A stretch of 5,539 nt of DNA, taken from positions 1 through 5,539 of the forward strand of contig DATCKS010000588.1 in the NCBI GenBank assembly GCA_036562265.1, given 5' to 3'. The DNA comes from DASVDK01 sp036562265 [NCBI: Thermodesulfobacteriota bacterium] (GTDB lineage Bacteria > DASVDK01). This document shows positions 1 through 5,539 of this stretch, in pieces (position 1 is the stretch's first letter; each line of letters opens with the position of its first letter). A program made the translations under genes and the position numbers. Under the pieces are notes generated by a model. That model was not told the origin of the DNA. It ran no database searches and was given only the letters and a program-made list of their open reading frames with translations.

Positions 1-578
1 ACATCGGGTGGATCGACGGCGGCATCGTCATCCTCGACATCAGCGACCGGGCCCGGCCGCGGCTCGTTTCGCGGCTCGACTACCATCCCCCCTACCCCGG
101 CTTCACGCACACCGTGATGCCGCTCTTCGACCGCGGCTTCCTCGTCGTGACCGACGAGGCCACCGGCGACCACGGCATCGACTGGCCGAAGCGGCTCTGG
201 ATGGTGGACGCGCGCGTCGAGACCAACCCGGTGATCGTCGCGAGCATGCCGACGCCGGAAGGCTTCGAGGAGCTGCACCGCGTGGGCGGCCGGATCGGCG
301 CGCACAACATCCACGAGAACGAGCCCGAGCCGGGGGCGGCGAAGCTGGTCAACACCGTGGTCGCCACCTGGTTCAGCGCGGGGCTCAGGATCTACGACAT
401 CCGGGACCCCTACCGCCCCGAGGAGATTGCGGCCTTCCTGCCCGAAACGCCGCCCGGACAGCGCGGCTGTCGGATCAGTGATGTGTTCGTCGACGACCGG
501 AGTATTATCTACGCGGCCGATCGGGCCAAAGGCGGACTGTACGTCCTCGAGTACACCGGGCGGCAGCCGCTCGACTGA
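1..578 (+). CDS. LVIVD-repeat (beta-propeller-like) protein, 3' end only
   Basis: The reading frame is open from the left edge (first full codon at base 3) to TGA at 576-578, giving 191 visible residues; the start lies outside the window. The fragment shows the repeated pattern typical of LVIVD proteins, a hydrophobic strand ending in D, then D-x-x-x-P and another strand: GGIVILDISDRARPRLVSRL (fragment residues 6-25), LWMVDARVETNPVIVASM (65-82) and LRIYDIRDPYRPEEIAAF (128-145). A last partial strand, GLYVLEY, lies near the C-terminus. Histidines recur at the blade edges (H36 in FTHTV; H101 and H104 in AHNIHEN). Family members are thought to fold as beta-propellers, and many are exported; no biochemical activity can be assigned here. 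The gene ends 25 bp before the binding-protein gene on the same strand, so it may head or belong to the same transcript. An alternative is a distant selenium-binding-protein-like propeller. The family call is fairly sure, the role is unknown. Confidence 0.8.
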   Translation, partial: IGWIDGGIVILDISDRARPRLVSRLDYHPPYPGFTHTVMPLFDRGFLVVTDEATGDHGIDWPKRLWMVDARVETNPVIVASMPTPEGFEELHRVGGRIGAHNIHENEPEPGAAKLVNTVVATWFSAGLRIYDIRDPYRPEEIAAFLPETPPGQRGCRISDVFVDDRSIIYAADRAKGGLYVLEYTGRQPLD

Positions 579-586
579 GACACGGC

Positions 587-593
587 AGGGAGG
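587..593 (+). promoter_or_regulatory. Ribosome binding site of tctC
   Basis: AGGGAGG lies 10 nt before the ATG at 604. It settles the start of the binding-protein gene: the open frame runs further upstream to 427, but that part overlaps the LVIVD gene in another frame and has no signal-peptide character. Confidence 0.75.
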
Positions 594-603
594 AACACCC
601 AGC

Positions 604-1578
604 ATGAAGCTCAGAACACGCCTCGCACTGTGGATCCTCGTCGGGACAGTCGTAGTCGCCACCGCCGGCCCCGCCGCCGCGGCACCCGGCGACTACCCGA
701 CCCGGGACATCCAGATCATCGTCCCCTTCGCGCCGGGCGGCGGCGCCGACGCGTCGCAGCGGGCCTTCAACAAGTACGCGGAGCCGATCGTCGGCCGGTC
801 GCTCGTCATCGTGAACCGGCCGGGCGCGGGCGGCGCCACCGGGTGGGCGGAGCTGGCACGGCAGCGGCCGGACGGGTACACGCTGGCCATCGCGACGCCG
901 CCCTTCACCATCATTCCGCCCCTCGTGAAGCCGAGGCAGACCGGGTACAAGCTCGATCAGCTCGACACCATCTGCATCTACGCCGTGGTGCCCGACGTCC
1001 TCCTCGTCCGCGAGGACTCGCCGTGGAAGACGCTCAAGGACTTCGTGGACTACGCCAAGGCGAACCCGAAGAAGGTGAAGGCCGGCAACACCGGGACCCT
1101 CGGCGCCGACTTCATGACGACGCTCTTGATCGAGCACGCGACCGGCATCGAGCTCACGCAGATCCCCTTCACCGGCGGCGCCCAGCAGCTCCAGGCGGCG
1201 CTCTCGGGGACGATCGACGCCATGGTCGCGAGCACCCTCTTCTCCGTCGCCCAGAAGGGGAAGATGCGGACGCTCGCCATCGCGTCGCCGCGGCGTGACC
1301 CGATGCTGCCGGACGTGCCGACCTTCCAGGAGCTCGGCTACAACGTCATCTCCGAGCGGTACCGGGCGCTCGCCGCGCCGAAGGGGCTGCCGGCCCACAT
1401 CGTCGACTACTGGGCGCGCGTCTGCAAGCAGGTGACCGACAACCCGCAGTTCCGCGAGGAGATGACGAAGCTCGGCCAGCCGGTCGCCTACCTCGGGCCG
1501 CAGGAGGCGAGGTCGGCGGTCAACACCATGACGGAGCACATCCAGACCCTGGTCGAGAAGTACAACCTCGCCGAGTAG
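604..1578 (+). CDS. tctC: Periplasmic binding protein of a tripartite tricarboxylate transporter (TctC/Bug family)
   Basis: Complete 324-residue protein, a normal length for Bug receptors. It should bind a small carboxylate in the periplasm and deliver it to the TctA/TctB permease encoded next. The N-terminus is a Sec signal peptide: basic MKLRTR, a hydrophobic core (about residues 7-20), and likely cleavage after AAAA near residue 27. No lipobox cysteine is present, so a soluble periplasmic protein is expected. Family motifs are clear: IIVPFAPGGGADA (38-50), VNRPGAGGATG (70-80) followed by PDGYTL (89-94), IPFTGGAQQLQAALSGTIDA (187-206), and the later stretch with GKMRTLAIAS and PDVPTFQELGY (219-246). 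The usual PYKG of the second ligand-contact loop reads PFTG here. The ATG at 604 is preferred because it follows a good Shine-Dalgarno and begins the signal peptide. The gene is followed after 14 bp by a strong hairpin and then the permease gene. The ligand cannot be read from sequence, because Bug receptors bind many different acids. Confidence 0.95.
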   Translation: MKLRTRLALWILVGTVVVATAGPAAAAPGDYPTRDIQIIVPFAPGGGADASQRAFNKYAEPIVGRSLVIVNRPGAGGATGWAELARQRPDGYTLAIATPPFTIIPPLVKPRQTGYKLDQLDTICIYAVVPDVLLVREDSPWKTLKDFVDYAKANPKKVKAGNTGTLGADFMTTLLIEHATGIELTQIPFTGGAQQLQAALSGTIDAMVASTLFSVAQKGKMRTLAIASPRRDPMLPDVPTFQELGYNVISERYRALAAPKGLPAHIVDYWARVCKQVTDNPQFREEMTKLGQPVAYLGPQEARSAVNTMTEHIQTLVEKYNLAE

Positions 1579-1592
1579 CACGCCGTGACCAC

Positions 1593-1623
1593 GGACCCGG
1601 CGCGATCCGGTCGCGCCGGGTCC
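1593..1623 (+). promoter_or_regulatory. Perfect intercistronic hairpin between tctC and tctA
   Basis: The arms GGACCCGGCGCGA (1593-1605) and TCGCGCCGGGTCC (1611-1623) are exact reverse complements, 13 bp, separated by the 5-nt loop TCCGG. The structure starts 14 nt after the tctC stop and ends 10 nt before the permease Shine-Dalgarno. Downstream there is only a short TTT (1627-1629), so a classic intrinsic terminator is not supported. A partial attenuator, or a 3'-end stabilising stem that raises binding-protein mRNA above permease mRNA, fits the position. The structure is seen directly; the function is inference. Confidence 0.7.
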
Positions 1624-1633
1624 AGCTTTACCC

Positions 1634-1638
1634 GGAGG
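1634..1638 (+). promoter_or_regulatory. Ribosome binding site that sets the tctA-tctB start
   Basis: GGAGG lies 9 nt before the ATG at 1648. The frame is open back to a GTG at 1585, but that start has no Shine-Dalgarno and would place the perfect hairpin inside the coding region. Its extra 21 residues (arginine-, serine- and proline-rich) also do not resemble a TctA N-terminus. The ATG at 1648 is therefore the better start. Confidence 0.75.
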
Positions 1639-1647
1639 CCCCCCGGC

Positions 1648-3651
1648 ATGTGGAGCGACATCCTCCACGCAGTGGTCGTGAACCTGTACCCGTCCCATCT
1701 GTTCGTGGTCCTCGTCGGAACGGTCGCCGGAACCATCATCGGCGCGCTGCCGGGCCTGAGCGCCGTGAGCGGCGTCGCGCTGCTCCTGCCGTTCACGTTC
1801 GCCATGGACCCGGCGATGGGCCTCATCATGCTGGCGGCGGTCTACATGTCGGCCGAGTACGGCGGGTCGATCTCGGCCATCCTGATCAACACGCCCGGCA
1901 CGTCGGGGGCCGCCTGCACGACGCTCGACGGCACCCCCCTCACCCGGAAGGGCCAGGCGCAGGAGGCGCTCTACACCTCGCTCCTCGCCGGCACGGTGGG
2001 GGGCTTCTTCGGGGCCGTCGTCCTCCTCTTCTTCACGCCGGCTTTGGCGCAGGCCTCGCTCCTCCTCGGGCCGGCCGAGTACTTCTGGGTGGCGGTGGCG
2101 GGGCTCGCCCTCGTGGCCGGCCTTTCGGGCCGGCACACCGTAAAGGGGCTCGTCGGCGTCTCGCTCGGCATCGCCATGACGCTCGTCGGCCAGGACGCCA
2201 TCAGCGGCGACATGCGTTTCACGTTCGACAACTTCTACCTGGTCGGCGGCATCCCGATCGTCCCGGCGCTCCTCGGCCTCTTCGCGGTCGCGAGCATCCT
2301 GAACCTCCTCGAGAACTCGCAGGAGGCGGTCGCGCCGCTCGTCATGCGCAAGGGGGCGCTCCGCTTCGTCATCGACAAGCTCAAGGGCATGAAGCTCATG
2401 CTCCTCTGGACGAGCGTCCTCGGCACCCTGATCGGCATCATCCCGGGCGCCGGCGCCTCGATCAGCGCCTTCGTCGCCTACGGCGAGGCGCGCCGGATGT
2501 CGAAGCACCCCGAGGAGTTCGGGAAGGGCTCCTACGAAGGGGTCGCCGCCCCCGAGTGCGCCAACAACGCCGTCGTCGGCGGCGCGCTCGTGCCGCTCCT
2601 CGCCCTCGGGATCCCGGGGTCCGGCTCGGCGGCGGTCATGTTCGGCGCCCTGACGGTCCACGGCATCATCCCGGGCCCTCGCCTCTTCACGGAGCGGGCC
2701 GACCTGATCTACACCTTCATGATCGGCCTCTTCTCGACCGTGGTCGCCATGCTCCTCTTCGGGCTCGCCACCATCCGCTGGTCGAGCCTCGCCGTGCGCG
2801 CGCCGCGGCGCGTCATGGTCCCGGGCGTCCTGGTCCTCTCGGTCATCGGCACCTACGGCCTCGCCAACAGCGTCTTCGACGTCTACGTGCTGGTCATCAC
2901 CGGCCTGCTCGGCTATCTCCTGGCCAAGATCGACGTCCCCATCGTGACGATCGCGCTCGGCCTCGTGCTCGGCGCCCTCGTCGAGCAGAGCTTCCAGCAG
3001 GCGGTCCTGGTGGGCCAGGTCGACAAGGGCTCCGCCCTGCTGTACTTCCTGACCCGCCCCGTTGCCGTGGTCCTCATGCTCCTCGCCCTCGGCATCCTGA
3101 TCTCGGGCATCGTGCAGCTCGTGCGAGGCCGCGGGCCGGGCATGGGGGCGGACGAGGACGAGACCGGCGCCGCGGTCACCCCGCGCGGCCCGAGCCTTCG
3201 GACCCTCAACATCGCGCTCGCGCTGGCGCTCGTCGCCCTCTCGGCGTTCATCGCCAGCGAGGCGCGGCACCTCTCGGCGATGGCGGCGGGGCTGCCGTGG
3301 ATCCTGGCCGTCGCCTTCGCGCTCCTCGGCGCGGTGCTCCTCGTCGTGAACCTCCTGCCGAAGACCGGCGCCCTGAGGGCGCGCGCCTTCCCGTTCGCGA
3401 GCGTCCCCTGGGGACACCTCGTCGCCGTCGCGCTCGCGGTCGTCGCCCTCGCGATCGGGACCGAGGCGATCGGGTTCTACGAGTGCGCCTTCCTCTTCCT
3501 GTTCGCGACGACCTGGATCCTCTCGGGCGACGTGCGCGGCGCCCGCCGGGCCGCCCTCCCGCTCGGCTTCGCCGCGGGGTTCACGGTCTTCGTCTACGTG
3601 ATGTTCAAGGTCGTTCTCGGTATTCCGACGCCACCGGGCCTGCTCGTGTAG
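1648..3651 (+). CDS. tctA: Fused TctA-TctB permease of a tripartite tricarboxylate transporter
   Basis: 667 residues, against about 500 for TctA alone. The protein would form the inner-membrane channel that takes the carboxylate from TctC, normally driven by an ion gradient. Residues 1 to about 490 are a full TctA domain with the two related G-x-x-PG halves. The first half has GTIIGALPGLSAVSG (28-42), YGGSISAILINTPGTSGA (71-88) and DGTPLTRKGQA (94-104). The second half has GTLIGIIPGAGASISAF (259-275), FGKGSYEGVAAPECANNAVV (291-310), LALGIPGSGSA (318-328) and GIIPGPRLF (339-347). A short charged, glycine-rich linker (about 491-515, with GADEDETG) leads into a C-terminal TctB-like domain (about 516-667). 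That domain has four or five predicted membrane helices and ends in FVYVMFKVVLGIPTPPGLL, the usual TctB finish. No separate tctB gene is present between tctC and tctA, which supports a genuine fusion. There is no frame break at the junction. The next gene starts 32 bp downstream. Confidence 0.93.
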   Translation: MWSDILHAVVVNLYPSHLFVVLVGTVAGTIIGALPGLSAVSGVALLLPFTFAMDPAMGLIMLAAVYMSAEYGGSISAILINTPGTSGAACTTLDGTPLTRKGQAQEALYTSLLAGTVGGFFGAVVLLFFTPALAQASLLLGPAEYFWVAVAGLALVAGLSGRHTVKGLVGVSLGIAMTLVGQDAISGDMRFTFDNFYLVGGIPIVPALLGLFAVASILNLLENSQEAVAPLVMRKGALRFVIDKLKGMKLMLLWTSVLGTLIGIIPGAGASISAFVAYGEARRMSKHPEEFGKGSYEGVAAPECANNAVVGGALVPLLALGIPGSGSAAVMFGALTVHGIIPGPRLFTERADLIYTFMIGLFSTVVAMLLFGLATIRWSSLAVRAPRRVMVPGVLVLSVIGTYGLANSVFDVYVLVITGLLGYLLAKIDVPIVTIALGLVLGALVEQSFQQAVLVGQVDKGSALLYFLTRPVAVVLMLLALGILISGIVQLVRGRGPGMGADEDETGAAVTPRGPSLRTLNIALALALVALSAFIASEARHLSAMAAGLPWILAVAFALLGAVLLVVNLLPKTGALRARAFPFASVPWGHLVAVALAVVALAIGTEAIGFYECAFLFLFATTWILSGDVRGARRAALPLGFAAGFTVFVYVMFKVVLGIPTPPGLLV

Positions 3652-3670
3652 CCAGGACCGCGAGACGCTC

Positions 3671-3676
3671 AAGGAG
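3671..3676 (+). promoter_or_regulatory. Ribosome binding site of the MmgE/PrpD gene
   Basis: AAGGAG lies 7 nt before the ATG at 3684, within the 32-bp gap after the permease stop. It selects this start in a frame that stays open far upstream (to about 1650) through the permease gene. Confidence 0.8.
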
Positions 3677-3683
3677 ACTGCCC

Positions 3684-5084
3684 ATGGATGCCACCCAGCG
3701 CCTGGCCGAGTTCACTCACCGGCTGACCCTCGCCGACCTGCCGGCCTCGACCGTTGACGCGTGCGGCCGCCTCGCGCTCGACACGGTCGGCGTCGGCCTG
3801 GCCGCCTGGAACGCGCCGGGGGTGCGCGAGCTACGGGAGCTGTCGGTCGGGTGGAGCCGCGGCCCGAGCCGCCTGTGGGTGACCGGCGAGCGGGTCGCCC
3901 CGCCGACCGCGACCCTCGTCAACTCCTCCATGGCCCACGCGCTCGAGTACGACGACATCCACTCCGACCTGCCGATGCACCTCGGCGTGGTCGTCCTTCC
4001 GGCGGTCCTGGCCGTGGCCGATGCGCGGCCCGGCGCCACCGGCGCCGACGCGGCGGCGGCGATCGTGGCGGGGTGCGAGGTGCTCTGCCGGATGGCGCGC
4101 GCCACGCGCGGCTACCGCGGGCAGGCCGGCTTCCGCGGCTGGAACCCGACCGCCGTCGTGGCCGGCTTCGCCGCGGCGACGGCCGCCGCGCGGATGCTCG
4201 GCCTCGACGCCGAGGGCACCCAGCGCGCCATGGGCCTCTCCTACGCGCAGGCCTCCGGCAACCAGCAGTGCATCCACGACGGCGGCCTCGTCAAGCGGAT
4301 GCAGCCCGGCCTCGTCGCGGAGGCGGGCGTGCGGGCGGCGTACATGGCGGCGGCCGGCATCACCGGGGCCGTGAACGCCATGGAGGGCAAGCACGGCTTC
4401 TTCCACCTGTACGAGCAGGGGGAGTACGACGCCGAGGTCCTCACGGCCGATCTCGGGAGCCGCTTCGAGATCGACCGGGTCGGCTTCAAGCGCTATCCGA
4501 CCTGCGCCATGACCCACCCGGGGATCGACGCGGTGCTCGACCTGAAGGCGGAGGCCGGCTTCACCGCCGCCGACGTCGAGTCGGTCGAGGTCTACGGGTC
4601 GGCCTTCGTCACCGGCATGGTCGGCCGCCCGTACGAGCCCGGCGACAACCCCCAGGTGGCGGCGCAGTTCAGCCTCGGCTACACGGTGGCCACGGCGCTC
4701 CTGACCGGCAACGTCCGCCTCGTCGACCTCGACCCGTCGCGGACGCTCGACCCCGAGCGCCGGAAGCTCGCGTCGCGCGTCACGGTCATCCAGGACGATC
4801 GGCTCACGGGGCGCTGGTCGACGCGCGTCGTCGTCACGCTGCGCGGCGGGCGGCGGCTCGAGCGGTCGCTCGAGGTGAGCCGCGGCCGGGCCGATCAGCC
4901 GCTCTCGACCGACGAACTCATTGCCAAGTTCCGCGACTGCGCCGCCGCGGCCGGGCCGACCTTCTCCACCGACCGGGTCGATCGCCTGGTGGAGCTCCTG
5001 CTCGGGCTGCCGCGGCTCGGGAGCCTCGAGCCGCTCGGCGAGGCCCTGGCGCCGGCGCCCGCGGCCAGACGGGCGAGCGCCTAG
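3684..5084 (+). CDS. MmgE/PrpD family protein (carboxylic-acid lyase/isomerase superfamily)
   Basis: Complete 466-residue protein, a typical length for MmgE/PrpD (2-methylcitrate dehydratase, cis-aconitate decarboxylase and iminodisuccinate epimerase are members). It is expected to be soluble, cytoplasmic and cofactor-free. The all-helical first domain carries HALEYDDIH (85-93), H99 in PMHLG, GFRGWNPTAVVAGF (149-162), ASGNQQC (190-196) and VKRMQPGLVAEAGVRAA (203-219). The second, smaller domain begins around GFKRYPTCAMTHPGIDAVLDL (K269, H278), and AAQFSLGYTVATALLTG (326-342) marks the return to the helical domain. Compared from memory with cis-aconitate decarboxylase, the two lysines (K204, K269) and H99 are kept. 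The first aspartate is E88, the threonine of DDT is I92 and the histidine of the FHP motif is N154. The C-terminal tail (455-466) is alanine/proline-rich and probably disordered. The gene follows the transporter by 32 bp, so its substrate is plausibly the imported acid or a product of it. The family is sure, the reaction is not. Confidence 0.92.
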   Translation: MDATQRLAEFTHRLTLADLPASTVDACGRLALDTVGVGLAAWNAPGVRELRELSVGWSRGPSRLWVTGERVAPPTATLVNSSMAHALEYDDIHSDLPMHLGVVVLPAVLAVADARPGATGADAAAAIVAGCEVLCRMARATRGYRGQAGFRGWNPTAVVAGFAAATAAARMLGLDAEGTQRAMGLSYAQASGNQQCIHDGGLVKRMQPGLVAEAGVRAAYMAAAGITGAVNAMEGKHGFFHLYEQGEYDAEVLTADLGSRFEIDRVGFKRYPTCAMTHPGIDAVLDLKAEAGFTAADVESVEVYGSAFVTGMVGRPYEPGDNPQVAAQFSLGYTVATALLTGNVRLVDLDPSRTLDPERRKLASRVTVIQDDRLTGRWSTRVVVTLRGGRRLERSLEVSRGRADQPLSTDELIAKFRDCAAAAGPTFSTDRVDRLVELLLGLPRLGSLEPLGEALAPAPAARRASA

Positions 5085-5190
5085 CGCGGCGCGTCGACGC
5101 GGGCGGCGCCCCGGCCGGGGGCTCAGGCTCGCGGTTCGGGACGGTGGGAAACGGAAACGTCTGACCCCAGTTACCCTATAAGGAGACAGC
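5085..5190 (+). other. Spacer with a GC palindrome and a GTCTGACCCC-containing tail
   Basis: This 106-bp gap is the longest in the window. Its first part is GC-rich and holds the self-complementary 12-mer CCCCGGCCGGGG (5109-5120). This can also fold as a GCCCC/GGGGC stem with a 5-nt loop (5108-5122), but no T-run follows. From about 5146 the composition changes: a tandem GGAAAC pair (5147-5158) runs into GTCTGACCCC (5159-5168), then AGTTACCC. On the other strand this reads GGGGTCAGAC followed by GTTTCCGTTTCC, which resembles short dispersed repeats seen near REP-associated (Y1) transposases in some environmental genomes. That resemblance is from memory only. No coding frame is evident in the gap. 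Confidence 0.35.
5180..5186 (+). promoter_or_regulatory. Ribosome binding site of the SDR gene
   Basis: AAGGAGA lies 4 nt before the ATG at 5191 and fixes that start. It directly abuts a CCCTATA sequence that could be mistaken for a -10 box. Confidence 0.8.
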
Positions 5191-5539
5191 ATGGATCTCG
5201 GACTTCGCGATCGCGTGGCGATCGTGACCGGAGGCAGCCGTGGCGTCGGCCGGGCGGCCGCCGCCGCGCTCCTCGCGGAAGGCGCCCGGGTGGTCATCGC
5301 GAGCCGCGACCCCGGTCGCCTGGAGGCGGCCCGCGCCGCGCTGGCCAGCGAGACCGGCGGCGACGTTCGGGCGGTGCCGGCCGACCTCGAGCGGGACGCC
5401 GACGCGCGGGCGCTCGTCGAGAAGACCCTCGCCGCGTTCGGCCGGCTCGACATCCTCGTGAATGCGGCGGCGACGGTCATCCCCGACGACTTCCTGAGGC
5501 TCACCGAGGAGCGGTGGGGCCAGGTGTTCGAGCAGAAGC
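5191..5539 (+). CDS. Short-chain dehydrogenase/reductase (SDR), 5' part only
   Basis: 116 codons are visible before the window ends; classical SDRs have about 250, so the 3' half, with the Ser-Tyr-Lys catalytic residues, is not seen. The N-terminal Rossmann fold is clear. RVAIVTGGSRGVG (8-20) contains the TGxxxGxG dinucleotide-binding motif. ASRD (37-40) ends the second strand, and its arginine, with no acidic residue there, hints at NADP(H) rather than NAD(H). PADLERD (63-69) supplies the D-L adenine-contact pair, and FGRLDILVNAAATV (83-96) is the fourth strand, with NAAA in place of the usual NNAG. The enzyme should oxidise or reduce an alcohol/ketone, or a hydroxyacyl group. It sits 106 bp after the MmgE/PrpD gene on the same strand and may be in the same pathway. 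FabG-like and sugar or steroid dehydrogenases share these features, so the substrate is open. Confidence 0.9.
   Translation, partial: MDLGLRDRVAIVTGGSRGVGRAAAAALLAEGARVVIASRDPGRLEAARAALASETGGDVRAVPADLERDADARALVEKTLAAFGRLDILVNAAATVIPDDFLRLTEERWGQVFEQK

Noticed and set aside
2116-2134. Inverted repeat GCCGGCC / GGCCGGC with a 5-nt loop inside tctA
   Set aside because: It encodes the conserved LSGRHT-KG region of TctA. A 7-bp all-GC stem is easily produced by chance at this base composition.
3403-3415. GTCCCC-T-GGGGAC palindrome in the TctB part
   Set aside because: Short, inside coding sequence and likely chance in GC-rich DNA. It has no operator-like placement.
505-3672. Very long open frame on the minus strand (over 1000 codons) spanning the transporter genes
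   Set aside because: It is antisense to two clear genes and its translation is a low-complexity mix of R, E, D, G and A. This is the expected mirror of GC-rich third positions on the other strand. It has no recognisable domain.
1650-3683. Upstream extension of the MmgE/PrpD frame through the permease gene
   Set aside because: The part before 3684 overlaps the TctA-TctB gene in another frame and is compositionally a shadow. The family N-terminus and AAGGAG site begin the real gene at 3684.
5108-5122. GC palindrome as an intrinsic terminator after the MmgE/PrpD gene
   Set aside because: The stem is only about 5 bp and no T-run follows, so termination is not supported.
5171-5182. CCCTATAA as a -10 promoter box for the SDR gene
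   Set aside because: It abuts the Shine-Dalgarno, so the transcript would start at or inside the ribosome site. No TTGACA-like box sits about 17 bp upstream.
3831-5504. Long minus-strand open frame over the MmgE/PrpD and SDR genes
   Set aside because: Same shadow effect. It crosses two genes with strong family motifs and is itself arginine/alanine-rich without domain signatures.

Overview
The window is very GC-rich (roughly 70% by eye, with nearly every third codon position G or C). It carries one tightly packed run of genes, all on the + strand. The signal-peptide type (no lipobox cysteine on the binding protein), strong AAGGAG-type ribosome sites and the gene families (Bug/TctC receptor, TctA, MmgE/PrpD, SDR) suggest a high-GC Gram-negative bacterium. 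A betaproteobacterium or an uncultivated soil lineage such as Rokubacteria/Methylomirabilota would fit. The taxon cannot be fixed from the sequence alone.

Layout: (1) 1-578, the 3' end of a gene for an LVIVD-repeat beta-propeller-like protein. (2) 604-1578, a complete TctC/Bug-type periplasmic binding protein. (3) 1593-1623, a perfect 13-bp stem, 5-nt loop hairpin in the gap before the permease gene. (4) 1648-3651, a large membrane protein with a full TctA domain fused to a C-terminal TctB domain. (5) 3684-5084, a complete MmgE/PrpD-family protein. (6) 5085-5190, a 106-bp spacer with a GC palindrome and a compositionally distinct tail containing GTCTGACCCC. (7) 5191-5539, the 5' part of a short-chain dehydrogenase/reductase (SDR), cut by the window end.

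Reading of the whole: genes 2 and 3 form a complete tripartite tricarboxylate-type transporter (TTT) packed into two polypeptides. The binding protein would capture a small carboxylate in the periplasm and the fused TctA-TctB permease would import it. The following MmgE/PrpD protein (a family that includes dehydratases, decarboxylases and epimerases of carboxylic acids) and the SDR (an NAD(P)-dependent alcohol/ketone oxidoreductase) look like the start of a catabolic branch for the imported acid. The substrate cannot be named from sequence. Several positions in the MmgE/PrpD protein that match catalytic residues in characterised relatives are substituted, so 2-methylcitrate or cis-aconitate should not be assumed. 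Gaps of 25, 69, 32 and 106 bp and the common strand suggest co-transcription. The hairpin between tctC and tctA is well placed to make the binding protein more abundant than the permease. No RNA gene, CRISPR array, complete mobile element or convincing sigma70 promoter was seen.
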